From an uncultured Bacteroidales bacterium (GTDB lineage Bacteria; Bacteroidota; Bacteroidia; Bacteroidales; Paludibacteraceae): a stretch of DNA of 5,509 nt. The stretch spans positions 1 to 5,509 of the forward strand of contig CALGCU010000276.1 in assembly GCA_937886455.1 (NCBI GenBank). The letters are read 5' to 3'. The notes below the pieces were generated by a model that saw nothing but the letters and a program-made list of their open reading frames with translations, made no database searches and had not been told where the DNA came from. Below are positions 1-4,915 of the stretch, piece by piece (position 1 is the first letter of the stretch; each line of letters starts with the position of its first letter). Made by a program: the position numbers and the translations under genes.

Positions 1-54
1 AACCGCTCTTTCAAGAATGAAAATCTTGCGTCCTAACCGATAGACGAATGGGCC
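1..54 (-). tRNA. tRNA-Glu (UUC), 3' end cut by window edge
   Basis: Read on the minus strand from 54 downward, the sequence folds as the first 54 or so bases of a tRNA. It has a 7-nt acceptor strand (GGCCCAT), a D arm with stem GTCT/GGAC around a loop containing GGTTA, and an anticodon stem CAAGA/TCTTG enclosing the loop TTTTCAT. The anticodon is therefore TTC (UUC), decoding glutamate. A short variable region, the 5' T stem (AGCGG) and the first two T-loop bases follow before the window ends. The 3' acceptor strand and discriminator lie outside, so acceptor pairing cannot be checked. A Bacteroidota-type promoter lies about 45 bp upstream (100-131). From memory, tRNA-Glu and rpsT sit divergent from recO in related genomes, so rpsT may follow beyond the left edge; that is inference. 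Confidence 0.93.
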
Positions 55-99
55 ATCACCTTCTCGAGAAACTTGTTCTGTTCATCGGAAATGCGGGTG

Positions 100-131
100 C
101 AAAGATAGGACGTTTTTTTGAATTAGCAAAA
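100..131 (-). promoter_or_regulatory. Promoter of tRNA-Glu
   Basis: On the minus strand the -7 box TATCTTTG (100-107) matches the Bacteroidota consensus TAnnTTTG exactly. TTTTG (127-131) stands as the -33 box with a 19-nt spacer (108-126). The predicted start of transcription is near 93-96, giving a leader of about 40 nt before the tRNA 5' end at 54. Part of the spacer is a run of A on this strand. Confidence 0.75.
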
Positions 132-141
132 TAATTCTGTC

Positions 142-157
142 TTTTTTTTCAAAAAAA
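142..157. promoter_or_regulatory. T8-C-A7 tract, possible UP-like element
   Basis: Eight T (142-149), one C, then seven A (151-157) form a near-perfect A/T mirror between the two divergent promoters. Relative to the predicted tRNA start near 94, the tract spans about -48 to -63, where UP elements that contact the alpha subunit of RNA polymerase lie in other bacteria. It is also about 30-45 bp upstream of the recO -33 box. A role is inferred from position and composition only; intrinsically bent or rigid DNA is an equally good reading. Confidence 0.3.
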
Positions 158-188
158 TCACTTATTTTCACTCACAGGGCTTATTTTC

Positions 189-220
189 TTTGTTTATCCC
201 TCTGATTTCATGTACTTTTG
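189..220 (+). promoter_or_regulatory. Promoter of recO
   Basis: TTTG (189-192) and TACTTTTG (213-220) match both boxes of the Bacteroidota promoter consensus (TTTG and TAnnTTTG) with a 20-nt spacer (193-212). The predicted start of transcription is near 224-227, leaving a leader of about 17-20 nt. This decides the recO start: the open frame extends upstream to an ATG-like start at 190, but that lies inside the promoter, so the ATG at 244 is the usable one. Confidence 0.75.
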
Positions 221-243
221 TGCTTAGTAAAGTATTTTTAGTC

Positions 244-945
244 ATGTATATCACTTGTCAAGCCATCGTGCTTCATCTCACACCTCACACAGACAAGACC
301 ACCCTTTTGCACCTGTATAGTCGTGAACACGGAAGGGTGTGCGTTGCTGTAAGTGGCATACATGGAAAGAAATCCAACGTACGGAGTGCGTTGTTTGCCC
401 CATTAACTCCTTTGCATGTCACTCTCCAAGAGAAAAATGGTCATCTGCGCTTACACGAAGCTAACATATCAGCCCCCTATGCTTCCATTGCCACAGTACA
501 CAACAAGCGGAGCGTTGCTTTTTTTATTGCCGAACTACTCATGCATAGTTTACAGGAGCAGGATGCAGATGAAGATTTGTTCAATTTCTTAAGCCATTCC
601 ATACAACAATTAGAAACAGAAGATTTCTCGCCCGATTTCCATCTCCACCTGATGATGCAACTAACCCATTATCTTGGCTTCTTTCCAAACATAGAAAATG
701 AAGGGGACTTTTTTGACTTAAACGACGGCATACGGCGCACACTACGCCCTAACCATCCGCATTATCTTTCTCCGTCTGCCGCCATCCCATTTTTTGCTCT
801 TTGCGAATCACACAAAGAAACTCTACACATCACACGGTCACAACGTCAAGAACTTATGGAGAATCTGCTACATTACTACCAACTACACCTCCCCTATTTC
901 GGGAAAATGCGTTCTGTGGCTATCCTGCAAGAACTTTTTGACTAA
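244..945 (+). CDS. recO: DNA repair protein RecO
   Basis: Encodes 233 residues, the usual size for RecO. This cytoplasmic mediator works with RecR (and RecF) to displace SSB, load RecA on single-stranded gaps and anneal strands. The N-terminal part (about 1-80) fits the OB fold, beginning with the typical 'xAIVLH....D....L.LY....GR' pattern and a basic GKKS-x-VRSALFAPL segment (41-53). The rest (about 85-233) is the helical domain, with FFIAELL (93-99), LGFFPN (144-149), GDFFDL (154-159) and YYQLHLP (211-217), ending in LQELFD as in other Bacteroidales RecO proteins as I recall them. No zinc-binding Cys cluster is present, unlike Deinococcus-type RecO. The ATG at 244 is chosen because an upstream in-frame ATG at 190 falls within the promoter. 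Histidine is strikingly frequent (about 20 of 233). It is probably monocistronic, ending 8 bp from a convergent gene. Confidence 0.9.
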   Translation: MYITCQAIVLHLTPHTDKTTLLHLYSREHGRVCVAVSGIHGKKSNVRSALFAPLTPLHVTLQEKNGHLRLHEANISAPYASIATVHNKRSVAFFIAELLMHSLQEQDADEDLFNFLSHSIQQLETEDFSPDFHLHLMMQLTHYLGFFPNIENEGDFFDLNDGIRRTLRPNHPHYLSPSAAIPFFALCESHKETLHITRSQRQELMENLLHYYQLHLPYFGKMRSVAILQELFD

Positions 946-953
946 GCAACAAC

Positions 954-2297
954 TTACCGACGTTGCGCTTCTTTCTTCAAGAATTGTTGGCGCTGTTTCT
1001 TTTTGGAGGGCTTTTCATATCGTGGAGAAATATCCAGCAACTCTTCCGATTGAGGCTTCTTGTCTTCCACGAGGACGGTGTCACCCAGACGCCTGCACAA
1101 CACCTCATCATACAAAGCGTGCGTGTCTGCCAAATAGGTCTGAACATGGAGTGTATCTTTGGTCACACGTAACACAGAATACATTCTATGTCCACACGCC
1201 ACACGGTCAAAGCCTGCATCACAATTTGCCAAATAATGTTTTTCCGATGAATTACACACCATATATATAGGAGTAACCGGCAAGCCTTTTTTCTTATCCA
1301 AACGACGTGCATACACATGGTCATGTCCGTTCAACACAAGATGTATGTCTTGTTTACGCACGAAGGGTTGGAACACTTGCCGTGTGATGGAGAAATGACG
1401 TCCAAGACTCGCCGGATAAAACGGATGGTGCATCATGAGCACTTTCCACTTTCCGTCTTTATTCATCCATCCTTCTTGAAGCATGGTTTGTTTTTGCATG
1501 AAAAGATCACGAATGTGGAATGAAACATCCGAATTGAGCGATGTCCAACTCACATCATCCCATTCATAATGTGCATTGCCACAACTCCCCCTCATCACAC
1601 TCTCGCCAAAGGTGGCCACATAGCGTTGGTCTAAGGTGCGCCTCCATCCTTTTATATGTTCATGGTTACCGGGACATGCCACAATCGGAATCCTGCCTGC
1701 GATTGGACTCACTGAGGCAAACCACACATTCCAGTAATCATCTGTAGGGCGTTCTATCACATCGCCCGTAAAGGCACACACATCCACATCCGGATAGCGA
1801 TTTATCAGCTCTTGAAGCATAGCAGAAAAAGGCCGAGAGGATTCATCCTGCAAATCACCAAAGACGAGCATAGTCAATTTCTTGTCATTATTCACACAAA
1901 AAGAATAATAAGGCGAACACACCGAATCATTATGCACACGATAGGAATACCTTCCTTCCACCACCGGAAAATCCGTTTGATAATACATTTGTTGTCCGCT
2001 TCGGCTCCACACTTTGCGTTTCTTCGCCAGATAAAACACAGTATCGTTCACCACATAGTCAACCACCTCCACACTTGCCTCACACGCCACAGTGCCACAA
2101 CGCCACGACACACGCCTCCACGCCTGAGAATGAGAGGGCGACATGGTCAACATCACTCGGTCAGGCACATCAGGCACTTCGTAAGCCGCTTCGGGCGGAT
2201 TGCCAAACCACACCTTCCACCTCATCACACACACCGTCGACAATGCACCTACCAGCAGCAACACACACACTGCCGTCAAGATTTGTTTCTTTTTCAT
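954..2297 (-). CDS. Calcineurin-like phosphoesterase, purple acid phosphatase-like
   Basis: Encodes 447 residues from the ATG at 2297 (451 from the ATG at 2309). A KKK stretch and a hydrophobic segment at about 6-24 form a signal peptide or membrane anchor; neither nearby Cys has a proper lipobox, so a lipoprotein is unlikely. Residues about 40-138 look like the beta-sandwich (FN3-like) domain in front of purple acid phosphatase-type enzymes. The catalytic domain follows with all five metal-ligand blocks in order: GDLQ (147-150), GD (178-179), GNHE (210-213), HHP (290-292) and NGHDHVYAR (323-331). Block I has Gln where the wider family has DxH. The protein ends in a charged, Lys/Arg-rich tail (about 424-447). 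It should be a two-metal phosphomonoesterase or phosphodiesterase facing the periplasm; the substrate is unknown. The later ATG is preferred because the promoter (2314-2343) puts the transcript start close to 2309. It is convergent with recO and divergent from purD. Confidence 0.85.
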   Translation of the reverse strand: MKKKQILTAVCVLLLVGALSTVCVMRWKVWFGNPPEAAYEVPDVPDRVMLTMSPSHSQAWRRVSWRCGTVACEASVEVVDYVVNDTVFYLAKKRKVWSRSGQQMYYQTDFPVVEGRYSYRVHNDSVCSPYYSFCVNNDKKLTMLVFGDLQDESSRPFSAMLQELINRYPDVDVCAFTGDVIERPTDDYWNVWFASVSPIAGRIPIVACPGNHEHIKGWRRTLDQRYVATFGESVMRGSCGNAHYEWDDVSWTSLNSDVSFHIRDLFMQKQTMLQEGWMNKDGKWKVLMMHHPFYPASLGRHFSITRQVFQPFVRKQDIHLVLNGHDHVYARRLDKKKGLPVTPIYMVCNSSEKHYLANCDAGFDRVACGHRMYSVLRVTKDTLHVQTYLADTHALYDEVLCRRLGDTVLVEDKKPQSEELLDISPRYEKPSKKKQRQQFLKKEAQRR

Positions 2298-2313
2298 TCT
2301 GTTATACATACCG

Positions 2314-2343
2314 CAAATATACTCATATTTTTTAATTGACCAA
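2314..2343 (-). promoter_or_regulatory. Promoter of the phosphoesterase gene
   Basis: On the minus strand TATATTTG (2314-2321) matches the TAnnTTTG -7 box, and TTG (2341-2343) is a partial -33 box with a 19-nt spacer. The predicted transcript start, about 4-7 nt beyond the -7 box, falls near 2307-2310. That coincides with the first in-frame ATG at 2309, so translation either starts leaderless there or, more likely, at the second ATG at 2297. Confidence 0.65.
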
Positions 2344-2368
2344 CCTCACATTCCCACCCTTAGATTAT

Positions 2369-2388
2369 ATCTTTAGTAAAACAAAGAT
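2369..2388. repeat. Small inverted repeat over the purD -33 region
   Basis: ATCTTT (2369-2374) and AAAGAT (2383-2388) are exact inverted copies separated by 8 nt, centred on the purD -33 box. A direct repeat GATTAT (2363-2368 and 2386-2391) overlaps it. The position would suit an operator, but six-base arms are expected by chance in A/T-rich DNA, so the function is speculative. Confidence 0.2.
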
Positions 2389-2402
2389 TATTCGTACCTT
2401 TG
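2372..2402 (+). promoter_or_regulatory. Promoter of the purD cluster
   Basis: TACCTTTG (2395-2402) matches the Bacteroidota -7 consensus TAnnTTTG. TTTA (2372-2375), one base off TTTG, sits 19 nt upstream as the -33 box. The predicted start is near 2406-2409, giving an A/T-rich leader of about 30 nt with no Shine-Dalgarno motif before the purD ATG. The -33 boxes of this promoter and of the divergent phosphoesterase promoter are only about 28 bp apart. Confidence 0.7.
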
Positions 2403-2436
2403 CAAAGTAATATAACCAACGACTATACACACATTT

Positions 2437-3705
2437 ATGAACATACTATTATTAGGTAGCGGTGGACGTGAACACGCCATTGCGTGGAAACTGAAACAGA
2501 GTTATCGATTAGACCAATTATTTTTAGCACCGGGGAATGCCGGAACTGCTACGCTCGGCACCAATCTCAACATCAAGGCAACCGACTTTGAAGGCATCAA
2601 AGCCGCTGTAATGGAACACCACATCGACATGGTGGTAGTAGGTCCGGAAGAACCGCTCGTGAGAGGAATAGCCGACTTCTTCCGCCAAGATGAGTACCTA
2701 ACCCATATCCCCGTCATTGGTCCCGACAAGCAAGGGGCACAATTAGAAGGAAGCAAAGACTTCTCAAAACGCTTCATGCAACGTCACAACATTCCCACAG
2801 CACGCTACAAGAGCGTCACCGCTGACACCATCAACGATGGCACCGAGTTTATGAAACAACTCAACCCTCCCTATGTACTGAAAGCTGACGGACTGGCTGC
2901 CGGCAAGGGCGTTCTCATCATCCCCGACTACGCAGAGGCCTGCCAAGAACTCAACAATATGTTAAGTGGAAAATTCGGTGCAGCCGGCAACACGGTAGTT
3001 ATTGAAGAATTTCTCAGCGGAATAGAATGTTCCGTATTTGTTCTCACTGATGGCGAACACTACCAGATTCTCCCCGAAGCAAAAGACTATAAGCGCATTG
3101 GCGAAGGCGACACCGGGCTCAACACCGGAGGCATGGGCGCTGTATCCCCCGTTAGTTTTGTCACACCCGAATTCATGCAAAAAGTGGAACAACGCATCAT
3201 TCTCCCCACCATAGAAGGACTGCGCAGCGAAGGCATCACCTACAAAGGCTTTATCTTCTTTGGGCTAATCAATGTACAAGGCGACCCATACGTCATAGAA
3301 TACAACGCACGAATGGGCGACCCTGAAACAGAAGTCGTGATGTTACGCCTCAAGTCCGACCTTGTAGATCTCTTCGAAGGGGTGGCACAAGGCAACTTAG
3401 AACGAAAGCAAGTGGAAGTTGACCCACGAAGCGCCGTCACAGTCATGCTCGTTTCCGGAGGTTATCCCGGTGACTATGAAAAAGGCAAACAAATCACCGG
3501 CTTAGAACAAGTCAGCGACAGTGTGGTGTTTCATGCCGGCACAGCTATGCACAACCAACACCTCGTCACCGCCGGAGGACGCGTCATAGCCGTTAGTTCC
3601 TACGGAACCAACAAAGAAGAAGCACTTACCACAAGTTTTGCCAACGCACAAAAAATAAACTTTGAAGGTAAATACTTCAGAAAAGACATCGGATTTGACC
3701 TATAA
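2437..3705 (+). CDS. purD: Phosphoribosylamine-glycine ligase (GAR synthetase)
   Basis: Encodes 422 residues, the usual length of single-domain bacterial PurD. The enzyme joins 5-phosphoribosylamine and glycine with ATP to give glycinamide ribonucleotide, the second step of de novo purine synthesis, in the cytoplasm. It starts with the characteristic MNILLLGSGGREHA segment (N-terminal domain). GPEEPL (69-74) and the ATP-grasp domain follow, with KADGLAAGKGV (149-159), EEFLSG-x-ECSV (190-200), NTGGMGA (229-235) and EYNARMGDPETE (288-299), which holds the metal-binding residues. The last block reads RMGDPETE instead of the more common RFGDPExQ. The C-terminal domain (about 330-422) contains the expected SGGYPG-x-Y (340-347) and TAGGRV (378-383) segments. 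The gene is intact, has its own promoter, and leads a probable three-gene transcript with the response regulator 26 nt downstream. I see no purine riboswitch in the short leader. Confidence 0.96.
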   Translation: MNILLLGSGGREHAIAWKLKQSYRLDQLFLAPGNAGTATLGTNLNIKATDFEGIKAAVMEHHIDMVVVGPEEPLVRGIADFFRQDEYLTHIPVIGPDKQGAQLEGSKDFSKRFMQRHNIPTARYKSVTADTINDGTEFMKQLNPPYVLKADGLAAGKGVLIIPDYAEACQELNNMLSGKFGAAGNTVVIEEFLSGIECSVFVLTDGEHYQILPEAKDYKRIGEGDTGLNTGGMGAVSPVSFVTPEFMQKVEQRIILPTIEGLRSEGITYKGFIFFGLINVQGDPYVIEYNARMGDPETEVVMLRLKSDLVDLFEGVAQGNLERKQVEVDPRSAVTVMLVSGGYPGDYEKGKQITGLEQVSDSVVFHAGTAMHNQHLVTAGGRVIAVSSYGTNKEEALTTSFANAQKINFEGKYFRKDIGFDL

Positions 3706-3731
3706 ACCTCCTCACACACAAACAAACCAAC
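3706..3731 (+). other. Intercistronic spacer, G-free and CA-rich
   Basis: The 26 nt between purD and the response regulator contain no G and only two T, mostly CA steps. They cannot hold a purine-rich Shine-Dalgarno site, a stable hairpin or a TAnnTTTG promoter, which supports co-transcription and an unstructured, SD-independent translation start as is usual in Bacteroidota. Confidence 0.6.
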
Positions 3732-4892
3732 ATGGCAACAATACTCATCATTGACGACGAACGAAGCATACGCAACACTCTGAAAGACATTCTGGAGTTT
3801 GAACAATACAAAGTAGAAGTCGCAGAAGACGGCAAGCAAGGCCTTGACATGGCTAAGGCAGGAAACTTCGACCTCATATTCTCCGACATCAAAATGCCCG
3901 AAATGGATGGAATGGAACTCCTGCAAGCACTCACCACCGAAGGCATTGAAACTCCCATTGTCATGATTTCCGGACATGGCAACATTGAAACAGCGGTAGA
4001 AGCCATCAAACTGGGGGCGTTTGACTTCATTGAAAAACCCATTGACCTAAACCGCCTATTGGTCACAGTCAAAAACGCATTAGACAAAAAACAACTCATC
4101 TCCACCACCAAAACACTCAGACGTAAAATAGATAGCAAATATCAAATGGTAGGTGAGTCGGCACCCATTCAACACCTGCGCAGCATGATTGAGCGCATTG
4201 CACCAACAGACGCACGCGTACTCATAACAGGTGAAAACGGAACCGGAAAAGAAGTGGTGGCACGACAAATCTACACATACAGCCAACGCGCCAACGCACC
4301 ATTCGTAGAGGTCAACTGTGCTGCCATCCCTTCCGAACTCATTGAAAGCGAACTTTTCGGACACGAAAAAGGCGCCTTCACCTCAGCCATCAAACAACGC
4401 ATCGGCAAGTTTGAAGAAGCAGATGGAGGCACACTATTCCTCGATGAAATTGGCGACATGAGCCTCTCCGCACAAACTAAAGTGCTCAGAGCCCTACAAG
4501 AAAACGAAATCTCACGCGTGGGAAGCGACAAAAACATCCATGTCAACGTCAGAGTCATTGCAGCCACCAACAAAGACCTGCAAAAAGAAATAGCAGAAGG
4601 ACGTTTCCGTGAAGACCTATTCCACCGACTCAACGTAATCCCACTACACGTACCCGCACTCAACGATCGTCGCGAAGACATACCCCTTTTGATAAAACAC
4701 TTCTGCCAAGTTATATGTAATGAACAAGGAAGAGCACTCAAAACATTCAATGAAGAAGCCATCCAAGCACTGCAAACACAAAACTGGACAGGAAACATCA
4801 GAGAACTACGCAACGTCGTAGAACGCCTCATCATACTTGGAGGCGACACCATCACTAAAGAAGACATAGTATTATACGGCGGATTACGCTAA
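3732..4892 (+). CDS. NtrC-type response regulator lacking an HTH domain
   Basis: Encodes 386 residues. An N-terminal receiver domain (1-120) has the acidic pair D8/D9, the phosphoacceptor D52 in SDIKMPEMDG, the switch residue S80 and K102. A sigma-54-activator AAA+ domain (about 138-370) follows: Walker A GENGTGKE (167-174), the sigma-54 contact loop as GAFTSA (214-219; consensus GAFTGA), Walker B GGTLFLDEIG (232-241), sensor I ATNKDL (278-283), the arginine-finger region GRFREDLFHRLN (290-301) and sensor II GNIRELRN (354-361). The protein then stops 25 residues later with no Fis-type helix-turn-helix, whereas NtrC-like proteins usually reach about 450-480. It should be a phosphorylation-controlled ATPase remodelling RNA polymerase-sigma-54, perhaps from solution, as described for Helicobacter FlgR and Chlamydia CtcC/AtoC, which also lack the HTH. 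No sensor kinase is visible here. The intact stop and short gap to the next gene argue against recent truncation. Confidence 0.92.
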   Translation: MATILIIDDERSIRNTLKDILEFEQYKVEVAEDGKQGLDMAKAGNFDLIFSDIKMPEMDGMELLQALTTEGIETPIVMISGHGNIETAVEAIKLGAFDFIEKPIDLNRLLVTVKNALDKKQLISTTKTLRRKIDSKYQMVGESAPIQHLRSMIERIAPTDARVLITGENGTGKEVVARQIYTYSQRANAPFVEVNCAAIPSELIESELFGHEKGAFTSAIKQRIGKFEEADGGTLFLDEIGDMSLSAQTKVLRALQENEISRVGSDKNIHVNVRVIAATNKDLQKEIAEGRFREDLFHRLNVIPLHVPALNDRREDIPLLIKHFCQVICNEQGRALKTFNEEAIQALQTQNWTGNIRELRNVVERLIILGGDTITKEDIVLYGGLR

Positions 4893-4915
4893 TCACACAC
4901 ACCACCACTACACAC
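4893..4915 (+). other. Intercistronic spacer, G-free CA repeat
   Basis: The 23 nt between the response regulator stop and the SDR start are almost pure CA/CCA steps with no G and two T. As in the previous spacer there is no ribosome binding site of the SD type, no promoter and no terminator, so the SDR gene is probably read on the same transcript. Confidence 0.6.

Noticed and set aside
190..243. Upstream extension of recO by 18 codons
   Set aside because: It begins inside the recO promoter (189-220) and upstream of the predicted transcript start. The ATG at 244 directly opens the RecO-like sequence.
946..989. Possible intrinsic terminator from CAACAA (947-952) and TTGTTG (984-989)
   Set aside because: The arms are only 6 bp, A/T-rich and far apart, with no T run after either side, so this is not a convincing terminator.
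794..1270. Plus-strand open frame of 158 codons over the recO end and the start of the convergent gene
   Set aside because: It overlaps recO in another frame and then runs antisense to the conserved phosphoesterase, shows no family features, and has no promoter. It is a shadow frame.
1812..2339. Plus-strand frame of 175 codons, very rich in His and Arg, opposite the phosphoesterase N-terminus
   Set aside because: Its composition is the complement of the GT-rich coding strand. All five catalytic blocks lie on the minus strand, and this frame also runs through the divergent promoter region.
4271..4867. Minus-strand frame of 198 codons, Ser-rich
   Set aside because: It is antisense to the conserved AAA+ domain, with a low-complexity Ser/Leu/Arg composition and no recognisable domain.
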